DNA of 64,000 nucleotides, taken from assembly GCF_900048895.1 (NCBI RefSeq), contig NZ_LT160635.1, forward strand, positions 186,937 through 250,936. The letters are read 5' to 3'. Shown here one piece after another: positions 57,257 to 64,000 of the stretch. The DNA comes from Neglectibacter timonensis. GTDB lineage: Bacteria > Bacillota > Clostridia > Oscillospirales > Acutalibacteraceae. The notes below the pieces were generated by a model. The model was not told the origin of the DNA and made no database searches. It was given only the letters and a program-made list of their open reading frames with translations. A program made the translations under genes and the position numbers. The number at the start of each line of letters is the position of its first letter. Positions within the stretch are counted from its first letter, which is position 1.

Positions 57257-60067
57257 ATGAAAAGTCACGGAATGAAAAGAATAAAAAAACGGTTTTTAGC
57301 GGGTGTGCTGACCCTTTGTATGGTGCTCACCATGCTGCCTGCCGCAGCGCTGGCGGCGGGTTTGGGGAGCAACGAGCCCTCCAATGATGCAATGGTGTAC
57401 ACTGATCCTGTCATTCCTCCCACACCCAGCTACGACTGGTACGAAAATCCCGAAGGGGACGCTTACACCATCTCCACCGTGGCCGACCTGATGGGACTGG
57501 CGAAGATCACGCAGAATAAGAGCAAAAAGTTCTCAGACAGCGTTCCCGCCGATGATTTCAATGGTAAGACGGTGATACTGGCCGACAATCTGGATCTGAC
57601 CGGCGTCGTTTGGGTCGGCGTTGACGGAAGCACGGTCACCGCCGACTACCGGATTTGGGCATTTGCCGGTACGTTTGACGGGGACAAGCATACTATTTCC
57701 AATTTGAACTTTTCCATCAAAAATACGAGCCAGAGATATGAGGTGGGTCTGTTCCACTCCATCGCCGCCGGCGGCAAGATACGGGACCTGACGCTGGACA
57801 CTGTGACCGCCGAGCTGGGGACCAATAGTCTTTTCGGCAGTCTGGCCTATTCTCTGACCGGCGGCGCGGAGAACTGCACGGTGAATCACGTGAGGGTCAC
57901 AGGAGAAAACAACTCATCTGACATGTATAATAACTACACGAGTGTTGCTGGAATGTTTTGTTCTGTTTCCCTGACTACAAGTTCCAACAAGGTGAACAGC
58001 TGCTCCGTATCCGATATGACTGTTTCCATAAGGGGGCTTTTGAGGCACGGCGGTGGTCTGGCGGGGGAGGTCAAGGGCCAAAGCACCTTTGAAAGCTGCT
58101 CCACGTCAGAGATTTCTTTCCAGGCCAGCAGCGCCCGAACTGTTGGCGGACTGTTTGCAACTGCACAGAACATAATCGACGATGTTGTCTCTGTGAAGAA
58201 CTGCACCGCCTCGGACGTCTCCATCACCGGCGATGAAAATATAGGATATGTAGGCGGCCTTTCCGGCAGCAATAACGAAGATACCCATTATGAAGGGTGC
58301 AAGGTCCATGGAATCATCATTCGAAGCACGTCCGAAACCGGCACGGTCGGTCAGGTGGGCGGCTTTGTAGCGAATACGCAGCTTCCCGGCACTACTAGGG
58401 TTAACACCTTCAAAAACTGCACCGTCGTCGGGCTGGATATGAGGCTGAAGGGCATTAGTAGTGATGAAGATTCCGGCATCGGCGGCTTTTCCGCCAACTT
58501 TTCACACAGCACCACCGCGACTGGCTGCTCCGTTTCCGGCGCCATCGACACCTCCGGTGTCACGGGCGGCGCACAGACCGGCGGTTTTTTGGGCAATTTG
58601 GGTTGGTATGAAACCACAACGCAGCTAACCGACTGCGCCGCCCATGTGGATATTCTCGCCGCGGGCAGTGCGGGAGGCTTCATCGGCGCGTCCGCGATGG
58701 ATTACAGCGAAAGCAGCAAACAGGTCGCCGCCACCTTTCAAGGCTGCACCGCCACCGGCGATGTGAAAAGCACAGACAGCACGGCGGGCGGCTTTGTGGG
58801 CGACGGATACTGCGGCACTTATACGAATTGCACCGCCGGCGGCAGCGTCTCCGGCAAGACGGCGGGCGGTTTCTGGGGTGCGATCACCGCCAACCCACAT
58901 ATGTCAAAGGACAGCCAAATCGGAATCTCCGGCTGCAAGGGGAAAGGCGTCGTGCTGGGTGACGAGAACGCGGGCGGCTTTGTTGCAACCGTGACGACAG
59001 ACCGTTCTCCACCGCAATCAGGAAAGGCCACCAAAGTATCCATCCTCGGCAGCGCCGCGTCCCCCGTCGTGGCTGGTTTGTCTCCCAACACCCACGTGGA
59101 CGGCTTTATGATCCTGACCGCGGCGGATGATCCCAACGTAACCACGGGCAATGGCGGCGGGACCGCCAACACCCCCGCCGTCGTGATCCTCGAGGGCACC
59201 TCGTCTGCCCAGCCCACCGTCAACGCGGACGGCTCTATCTCTATTCCCCCCGGCGGCAAGGTCAACGGGAAGTTGTTCCCCTACGGCGGTTTCATCACGT
59301 CGGACGGTACCGTTCACAAAAACAGCGGCGGCGGCTCCGCTGTCTACGCCGTCAGCGTTCTCAGCGTGCAGAACGGCACGATCACCGTCAACCCCAAGAG
59401 CGCTTCCAAAGGCGTCGCCGTGATCATCACCGTCGAGCCCGATTCCGGATACGAGCTGGGCGAGCTGACCGTTACCGACAAGTATGGCAAGGAACTTGAG
59501 CTGACCGACAGGGGCGACGGTACCTACACATTTGCCATGCCCTCCGGGGATGTGAGCGTCGCAGGAAGCTTTGTGAAGGCAGCCGATCCCGATACCGGCC
59601 TGATGAACGGCACCGGCGAGACCGAGTTCAGCCCAAGTCTCAGCGCTACCCGGGGCATGATCGTTACCATTCTGTATCGTCTGGCGGGCAGTCCCGCTGT
59701 GACCGCCGCGTCCGGCTTTACCGATGTGGCTCCCGGTGCCTACTACGCGGACGCAGTTGCCTGGGCCGCCGCAAACGGTATTGTGAACGGTTACGGCAAC
59801 GATACGTTTGGCCCGAATGACAACGTCACCCGGGAGCAGTTTGCGGCCATTCTCTGGCGCTATGCGGACAGCCCTGCAGCGAGCGGCACACTGGACGGGT
59901 TCACCGACGCCGGGCAGATTTCCAACTATGCGGTGGACGCCATGCACTGGGCCGTGGAGCAGGGCGTCGTCAATGGCAAGGGCAACGGTGTCCTTGACCC
60001 CAAAGGCAGCGCTGTCCGCGCCGAAGCAGCGGCCATGCTCATGCGGTATCTGCAAACCACAGATTGA
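57257..60067 (+). CDS. secreted surface protein with glycine-rich repeats, B-repeat-like domain and SLH domains
   Basis: 936 residues. The signal peptide runs to about residue 34 (LTLCMVLTMLPAAALAAG). Residues about 60-640 hold irregular repeats ending in GGFVG/GGFSAN-type turns with conserved cysteines (for example ENCTVNHVRVTGENNSSD), resembling GLUG-like beta-helix repeats. A bacterial B-repeat-like domain (about 695-775) and SLH modules follow (about 775-936: FTDVAPGAYYADAVAWAAAN and FTDAGQISNYAVDAMHWAVE). The first SLH unit is incomplete. SLH modules attach proteins to pyruvylated wall polymers, so this is a cell-surface adhesin or structural protein. ATG 57257 is used; ATG 57272 is an alternative. 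Confidence 0.88.
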   Translation: MKSHGMKRIKKRFLAGVLTLCMVLTMLPAAALAAGLGSNEPSNDAMVYTDPVIPPTPSYDWYENPEGDAYTISTVADLMGLAKITQNKSKKFSDSVPADDFNGKTVILADNLDLTGVVWVGVDGSTVTADYRIWAFAGTFDGDKHTISNLNFSIKNTSQRYEVGLFHSIAAGGKIRDLTLDTVTAELGTNSLFGSLAYSLTGGAENCTVNHVRVTGENNSSDMYNNYTSVAGMFCSVSLTTSSNKVNSCSVSDMTVSIRGLLRHGGGLAGEVKGQSTFESCSTSEISFQASSARTVGGLFATAQNIIDDVVSVKNCTASDVSITGDENIGYVGGLSGSNNEDTHYEGCKVHGIIIRSTSETGTVGQVGGFVANTQLPGTTRVNTFKNCTVVGLDMRLKGISSDEDSGIGGFSANFSHSTTATGCSVSGAIDTSGVTGGAQTGGFLGNLGWYETTTQLTDCAAHVDILAAGSAGGFIGASAMDYSESSKQVAATFQGCTATGDVKSTDSTAGGFVGDGYCGTYTNCTAGGSVSGKTAGGFWGAITANPHMSKDSQIGISGCKGKGVVLGDENAGGFVATVTTDRSPPQSGKATKVSILGSAASPVVAGLSPNTHVDGFMILTAADDPNVTTGNGGGTANTPAVVILEGTSSAQPTVNADGSISIPPGGKVNGKLFPYGGFITSDGTVHKNSGGGSAVYAVSVLSVQNGTITVNPKSASKGVAVIITVEPDSGYELGELTVTDKYGKELELTDRGDGTYTFAMPSGDVSVAGSFVKAADPDTGLMNGTGETEFSPSLSATRGMIVTILYRLAGSPAVTAASGFTDVAPGAYYADAVAWAAANGIVNGYGNDTFGPNDNVTREQFAAILWRYADSPAASGTLDGFTDAGQISNYAVDAMHWAVEQGVVNGKGNGVLDPKGSAVRAEAAAMLMRYLQTTD

Positions 60068-60092
60068 CTCACGTCATTTTCTGACGATCAAA

Positions 60093-60123
60093 AGCGGGAC
60101 GGTTTCAGTGAAACCGTCCCGCT
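60093..60123. terminator. perfect 14-bp hairpin after the SLH gene
   Basis: AGCGGGACGGTTTC (60093-60106), loop AGT, exact complement (60110-60123). No good T-run on the plus strand; AAAA on its left would give a T-run for a minus-strand transcript. Confidence 0.55.
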
Positions 60124-60129
60124 CAGCTT

Positions 60130-60655
60130 GTCGAAGAACCCAGCAGATTCCTGCAGGGAATCTGTTTCCCCTCTCCCCTCAAGGGGAAGGCTAAGGGCGC
60201 TGCGTGCCGGTGGCACGCGCCCAGCGCCGTTCTCGACTGCCGTCTCGGGTGATGCATGCCTGTGGCATGCGTCCATCACCGACCGTAGCGACAGCGAAGA
60301 CCGGTCTTGGACGGTCCCCACAGGGGACCAAGACCCGTAGCGGCAGCGGAGACCAAAGGCTTCCCCTCGAGGGGAAGCTGTCAAAAAGATCTCCTCACTT
60401 TGTTCAGAGATCTTCACCAAGGTGACTGATGAGGTGTTGCTAACCTATATTCTGCCGCTGCGGGGAGAGTAAGACTTTCCACCTCATCCACCGCAAGCGG
60501 TCCCCCTTCCCCTCAAGGGGAAGGCTAAGGACATTCCACCTCATCCAGCAGATTCCGCAGGAATCTGTTTGCCTTCTCCCCTCAAGGGCTTCCCCTTGAG
60601 GGGAAATTGCCGCCGCGGAGAGAACAAGCAGAAGATGCTCGAACAAAGCGAGGCT
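60130..60655. repeat. mosaic palindromic repeat cluster 6
   Basis: Modules: CAGATTCCTGCAGGGAATCTG (about 60143), CCCCTCAAGGGG (60175, 60509, 60578), CCCCTCGAGGGG (60364), GTGCCGGTGGCAC (60206), TGCATGCCTGTGGCATGCGT (about 60253), GGTCCCCACAGGGGACC (60314), GATCTCCTCACTTTGTTCAG (about 60390) and CATCCACCGCAAGCGGTCCC. It lies between the SLH gene and the convergent DUF2284 gene. Confidence 0.85.
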
Positions 60656-60662
60656 GTCTTTT

Positions 60663-61214
60663 TTACTCGCTGAAAAAGAGCGCGCCGAAATAGGTGACCG
60701 TGTCTTTCCCGTTGATGTAGTTCATTCCGCAGGAGGCAGCCAGCTCCGATACCGCCACGCCGTAGGTTTCCAGCGAGGGCATGGCGAGCTCCGGGTGGCG
60801 GCAGGGCTCCTGGGTCCTCTTGGCGCACACCGGGCATACATGGCAGCCGCCTGCGCCCAGGTGCAGCTTCCGGGAAAAGGGCTGGGTTTCAAACAGCTCT
60901 GTCAGCCTGCGGGACAGTTCGCCGTGCACCCGCGCTGCCTCCATCATGCCCTCAAAGTCATAGCTGTCTTCCAGCTTTCCCACGGTCTGGTACACCAGCG
61001 CCCGGCGGTACGATCCCGCCTCGGCAATCAGCTCGTCGATATCCCCGGCGTCCGGCGGGCACATCCAGCACTGCCCGTAATTCCCGCAGGCGTTCTGCTC
61101 GCACAGTTCCCGGAAAGCCCGGTCAAACCTGATTTTCTCCACGTCGATCAGTTCCGCCCGGTAAGCCCCCAGCCCGCGTACCTGCTCCAGCAGCTCCTCA
61201 TAATTCTGTTTCAC
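60663..61214 (-). CDS. DUF2284 cysteine-rich metal-binding protein
   Basis: 183 residues of the DUF2284 family, thought to bind metal or Fe-S clusters. Cysteine motifs: CEQNACGNYGQCWMCPP near residues 37-53 and CHVCPVCAKRTQEPCRHP near 124-141. The protein starts MKQNYEELLEQVRGLGAYRA at ATG 61214. It is common in anaerobes near corrinoid metabolism genes; here it is divergent from a corrinoid adenosyltransferase gene. Enzymatic role unknown. Confidence 0.85.
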   Translation of the reverse strand: MKQNYEELLEQVRGLGAYRAELIDVEKIRFDRAFRELCEQNACGNYGQCWMCPPDAGDIDELIAEAGSYRRALVYQTVGKLEDSYDFEGMMEAARVHGELSRRLTELFETQPFSRKLHLGAGGCHVCPVCAKRTQEPCRHPELAMPSLETYGVAVSELAASCGMNYINGKDTVTYFGALFFSE

Positions 61215-61338
61215 GGCACTCTCCCTTTCTTCCGGCGCGCCTCAGCCCTCCCGGCGCTTTTTCCTCCCTCTCTTTATATCCCTTTTCCCCTCTGTTTTCT
61301 TGTAGGATCGCGGTGATTTTTTGTATTTTCTTATCCTG

Positions 61339-61379
61339 TTGCCCCGGCGCTTGTGTCCGGGGCAAAATTGTGCTATGAT
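61339..61379 (+). promoter_or_regulatory. promoter with palindromic operator upstream of the corrinoid adenosyltransferase gene
   Basis: TTGTGT (61351-61356), 17-bp spacer, TATGAT (61374-61379). An exact inverted repeat TTGCCCCGG (61339-61347)/CCGGGGCAA (61357-61365) straddles the -35 box, so a repressor site is likely. I saw no cobalamin riboswitch in 61215-61463. Confidence 0.55.
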
Positions 61380-61463
61380 ACCACTCACGAACCGCCCCGG
61401 GGTGCGTCCTGTGCCTTTGCCCCGCCCGGCGGACATCCTGTGGAAAGGGGAGGGAAACCCGGC

Positions 61464-61976
61464 ATGGAAAAAGGGCTTGTACATCTCTATTGGGGCGAGG
61501 GAAAGGGAAAGACCACCGCGGCTATGGGCCTGGCGCTGCGCGCCCTGGGGCACGGCCTCCGGGTCACCGTCGTCCAGTTCCTGAAAGACGGCTGCAGCGG
61601 GGAGCTAACCCCCCTGCGGGAGCTGGGGGCCGCGGTTTACTCCGGCATGGAAAGCGCGGGCTTTGTCTTCCAGATGTCCGGGGAAGAGAAGGCATCCCTC
61701 CGGGAACAGCAGGGCCTCCTGCTGAAAAAGACCATGGAGGAGCCCTGCGGCCTGCTGATTCTGGACGAAGCCTGCGCCGCCCTGCAGCTGGGGATGGTGG
61801 AGGACAGCCTTCTGCGGCAGGCTGTCCTCCTTCGGCCGGAAGGCATGGAAGTGGTTATAACCGGAAGGGAGCCCGCCCCCTGGATGTTGGAAGCGGCGGA
61901 CTATTCCACGGAAATGCGCTGCCGCAGGCATCCTTACAGCCGGGGGACCGCCGCCAGAAAGGGCGTGGAATTTTAA
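61464..61976 (+). CDS. cobO: corrinoid adenosyltransferase (CobA/CobO/BtuR type)
   Basis: 170 residues. Transfers the adenosyl group from ATP to reduced corrinoids, the final activation step for coenzyme B12. P-loop GEGKGKTTAAMG follows the N-terminal GLVHLYWG; a Walker-B-like GLLILDEACAALQLG and the C-terminal ITGREPAPWMLEAADYSTEM match the family. The ATG at 61464 follows GGGGAGGG. The next genes encode a B12- or siderophore-type uptake system, which supports a corrinoid salvage role. Confidence 0.9.
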   Translation: MEKGLVHLYWGEGKGKTTAAMGLALRALGHGLRVTVVQFLKDGCSGELTPLRELGAAVYSGMESAGFVFQMSGEEKASLREQQGLLLKKTMEEPCGLLILDEACAALQLGMVEDSLLRQAVLLRPEGMEVVITGREPAPWMLEAADYSTEMRCRRHPYSRGTAARKGVEF

Positions 61977-62010
61977 ACGCACTGCCTCCGGGCAATGGGT
62001 TCCGCAGGGG

Positions 62011-62039
62011 TAGACGCGGCTTCCGGTTTCCCGTATAAT
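62011..62039 (+). promoter_or_regulatory. putative promoter of the uptake operon
   Basis: TAGACG (62011-62016), 17-bp spacer, TATAAT (62034-62039), about 54 bases before the ATG at 62093. The -35 box is weak. Confidence 0.4.
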
Positions 62040-62092
62040 AGGCCTCGGTACAAGCTTTCACATCCCAGATTCAAAAAAGAAGGACAACTATC

Positions 62093-63121
62093 ATGAAAAA
62101 AAGATACAGCCTTATTCTGGCCGCCGTTCTGGCCGCCGTTATCGCCGGATGTTCCTCCTCTGAGGAACATCTCAGTTCCGTCTCTCAGGAGCGCCTCAGT
62201 TCCGCAGGCTCGGAGCTGAGCAGCCCCATCCCGTCCTCCGCCTCCGGCAGTGCGGAAAGCGGGCCCGCCGGCACGGCCGTCACCTTTACCGACGGCCTGG
62301 GCCGCAGCCTCACCGTGGACAGCCCCCGGCGGGTGGCCGCGCTGATCGGCAGCTTCGCGGACATGTGGTGTCTGGCGGGCGGGAAGGACACCCTGGTCGC
62401 GGCCGCCGCCGACACCTGGACCCAGTTCTCCCTGGATTTGCCGGATACGGTGCAAAACCTGGGGGCGGTGAAGGAGCCCAGTGCGGAAACCCTGCTGGCG
62501 GTTCAGCCGGATTTGGTGCTTGCAAGCACAAAAACCCAGGCGGATATCGACCTTCTGCCCACCCTGGAGCAGGCGGGGATCCCCGTGGCATATTTCGACG
62601 TCAGCAGCTTTTCCGACTATCTGGAAATGCTGGAAATCTGCACCCGCATCACCGGCTGTCCGGAGCGCTATGAGCAGTACGGCACCGCGGTGCAGGCCCA
62701 GGTGGAGGAGGCCAAGGCCCGGGCGGAGGGGAAGGAGGCCCCCACGGTCCTGTACCTGCGGGCCACGGGCGGCAGCTGCAAAGTGAAGAACAGCAAGGGC
62801 AGCGTGCTGGGGGAGATGCTAGAGGACCTGCGGTGTACAAACATTGCGGACAGCGACGCTTCCCTGCTGGAGGAGCTCTCCATGGAGTCCATCCTGGCCG
62901 CCGACCCCGATTATATCTTCCTGGTGCTGCAGGGCGGCAACCAGGAGAAGGCACGGCAGACTTTGGAAAAAGCCGTGCTCTCAAACCCCGCCTGGCAGCA
63001 GCTCACCGCGGTGAAGGAGGGGCGCTGCCATTACATGGACCAGGCGCTCTACAATTTGAAGCCCAACGCCCGCTGGGGCGAGGCTTATGAAGGGCTGGCG
63101 GAGATACTGTATGGCGAATAA
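62093..63121 (+). CDS. BtuF/FepB-like substrate-binding lipoprotein
   Basis: 342 residues. Signal peptide with lipobox VIAGC (residues 14-18), a serine/glutamate-rich linker, then a class III metal-chelate-binding fold: TFTDGLGRSLTVDSPRRVAA at its start, SAETLLAVQPDLVLAST in the middle and YNLKPNARWGEAYEGLAEIL at the end. It binds cobalamin or a ferric siderophore and hands it to the permease. Context beside the adenosyltransferase favours cobalamin. It starts after GAAGGACAACTATC, a modest SD. Confidence 0.85.
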   Translation: MKKRYSLILAAVLAAVIAGCSSSEEHLSSVSQERLSSAGSELSSPIPSSASGSAESGPAGTAVTFTDGLGRSLTVDSPRRVAALIGSFADMWCLAGGKDTLVAAAADTWTQFSLDLPDTVQNLGAVKEPSAETLLAVQPDLVLASTKTQADIDLLPTLEQAGIPVAYFDVSSFSDYLEMLEICTRITGCPERYEQYGTAVQAQVEEAKARAEGKEAPTVLYLRATGGSCKVKNSKGSVLGEMLEDLRCTNIADSDASLLEELSMESILAADPDYIFLVLQGGNQEKARQTLEKAVLSNPAWQQLTAVKEGRCHYMDQALYNLKPNARWGEAYEGLAEILYGE

Positions 63122-63956
63122 ATCCGGCAGGACGCTCCGCCGCCTGCTCTTTCTGGGGGCCGCCGCCCTCCTGGCCGCTTTGCTGAGCATGTGTCTCGGC
63201 GCGGCCCCGGTCTCCCCAAAGGAGATGTTCCAGGCGATCTTTCAGGGCCGGCAGGATTCCGCCGCGGCCGGGATTCTGCTGTACGTGCGCCTGCCCCGCA
63301 CCCTGGGCTGCCTGCTCAGCGGGGCGGCGCTGGCCGTCTCGGGGGCGATCATCCAAACCGTGCTGGCAAATCCGCTGGCGGCCCCCAACATCATCGGAGT
63401 CAATTCCGGCGCGGGGCTGGCAGTGGCCCTGTGCTGCGCCCTGCTGCCAGCTTCCGCGGCGGCATCGTCCTTTGCCGCCTTTCTGGGGGCCTTCGGCGGG
63501 GTGCTGCTGGTGCTGCTGATCTCTGAAAAGGCGGGGGCTTCCCGGATCACCCTGGTGCTGGCGGGCGTGGCCATTTCGGGGATTTTCAGCGCCGGGATCG
63601 ACGCCGTGGTCACCCTTGTCCCCGACGCCCTCACCGGTTATTCCGACTTCCGCATCGGGGGGCTCGCGAACCTCTCCCTGGCTAAAATCGCGCCCTCCGC
63701 CTGGGTGATCCTGTTCTGCCTCCTCGCTGTGCTGCTGCTGAGCAATGAAATGGACGTGCTGGCCCTGGGTTCCGATACGGCCCGGAGCCTGGGCCTGCCG
63801 GTGCGGCGGGTCCGGCTGATCCTTCTTGCGCTGGCCGCCGCTTCACATCCTGATGTGGTTAAGAGAAAGCCACTCGGGCCTCTTTTCGCACACCCCGGAT
63901 ACATAGGCGACGCCCCCCCCCCCGGGCAGCGTCCGCGGGAAAGGGGGGGGTTGTAA
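63111..63956 (+). CDS. BtuC/FecD-like permease, partial and corrupted at the 3' end
   Basis: The ATG at 63111 overlaps the binding-protein stop by eleven bases. The first ~240 residues follow the FecCD family (LYVRLPRTLGCLLSGAALAV, GAIIQTVLANPLAAPNIIGV, SGAGLAVALC; then IGGLANLSLAKIAPSAWV). After about 63843 the reading diverges. In another frame HILMWLRESHSG resembles the PHI(x)R(x)LVG region expected about 20 residues later, so bases appear to be missing. Normal length is about 330 residues. The last quarter cannot be trusted. Confidence 0.75.
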   Translation: MANKSGRTLRRLLFLGAAALLAALLSMCLGAAPVSPKEMFQAIFQGRQDSAAAGILLYVRLPRTLGCLLSGAALAVSGAIIQTVLANPLAAPNIIGVNSGAGLAVALCCALLPASAAASSFAAFLGAFGGVLLVLLISEKAGASRITLVLAGVAISGIFSAGIDAVVTLVPDALTGYSDFRIGGLANLSLAKIAPSAWVILFCLLAVLLLSNEMDVLALGSDTARSLGLPVRRVRLILLALAAASHPDVVKRKPLGPLFAHPGYIGDAPPPGQRPRERGGL

Positions 63957-64000
63957 AAAATCCGGTCGCCTTCGGGGCAGGTGCGCGCGGCCCCGCCCCG
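63846..64000. other. low-quality or misassembled contig end
   Basis: Homopolymer runs (C11 near 63917, G7 near 63945), loss of the permease frame and lack of any recognisable continuation suggest sequencing or assembly error rather than biology. Confidence 0.55.

Noticed and set aside
63111..63956. Permease gene as a true biological pseudogene
   Set aside because: The break coincides with homopolymer-rich contig-end sequence, so an assembly fault is the simpler explanation.

Overview
The window is a GC-rich chromosomal segment, interrupted by AT-rich islands, from a low-GC-phylum anaerobe of the Clostridia, most like a gut Oscillospiraceae/Ruminococcaceae member. This placement is an inference. 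It rests on strong AGGAGG ribosome-binding sites, consensus sigma-A promoters, a CotJC-type manganese catalase, SLH surface-layer domains, LplABC-type sugar transport with YesM/YesN-type two-component control, two CarD regulators, and large intergenic clusters of short palindromes. No rRNA, tRNA or CRISPR array was seen. The right end (about the last 155 bases) looks like degraded contig-end sequence.

Layout. 1-7.6 kb: two divergent MATE exporters, the second behind a structured leader with an intrinsic terminator, then a minus-strand operon of an isoprenylcysteine-methyltransferase-like protein, a GH3-family acyl-amido synthetase and a 7TM-GAF-GGDEF-HD-GYP protein. 8-11.9 kb: ABC exporter, palindrome cluster, and a VOC protein with a sugar-isomerase TIM barrel. 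12.2-16.2 kb: an AT-rich island bounded by imperfect direct repeats. It holds three XRE regulators, an HTH-like protein and a protein joining an apparent MmeI-type target recognition domain to winged helices, without any methyltransferase domain. 16.2-24 kb: MerR regulator, manganese catalase, Smr protein, DUF362 protein, Ytr-like GntR-ABC operon, MmcQ/YjbR protein. 24-25.6 kb: a rearranged IS110 remnant and an AT-rich M29-like gene.

27-36.3 kb is one five-gene minus-strand signalling operon: hybrid histidine kinase, solute-binding lipoprotein, double-GntR regulator, diguanylate cyclase, and EAL phosphodiesterase. 36.6-41.7 kb: XRE regulator, small zinc-ribbon protein, fucose/arabinose-type isomerase with an AraR-like operator, membrane protein, CarD, IS3 remnant, AT-rich hypothetical gene. 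42.6-52.5 kb: a solute-binding protein/AraC-type response regulator/sensor kinase operon divergent from an LplA-oxidoreductase-LplB-LplC sugar uptake operon. 52.5-60.1 kb: second CarD, DUF4180, cold-shock gene behind a promoter-terminator leader, FAD/Rieske oxidoreductase with a tocopherol-cyclase-like partner, SLH surface protein. 60.6-64 kb: DUF2284 protein, then corrinoid adenosyltransferase and a BtuF/BtuC-like uptake system cut by the window end.

Six clusters of shared palindromic modules (near 9.7, 18.1, 42.1, 48.7, 53.2 and 60.1 kb) lie between genes, mostly just after stop codons. They are the most striking non-coding feature. The best candidates for something undescribed are these clusters, the TRD/winged-helix island, and the five-gene c-di-GMP operon.
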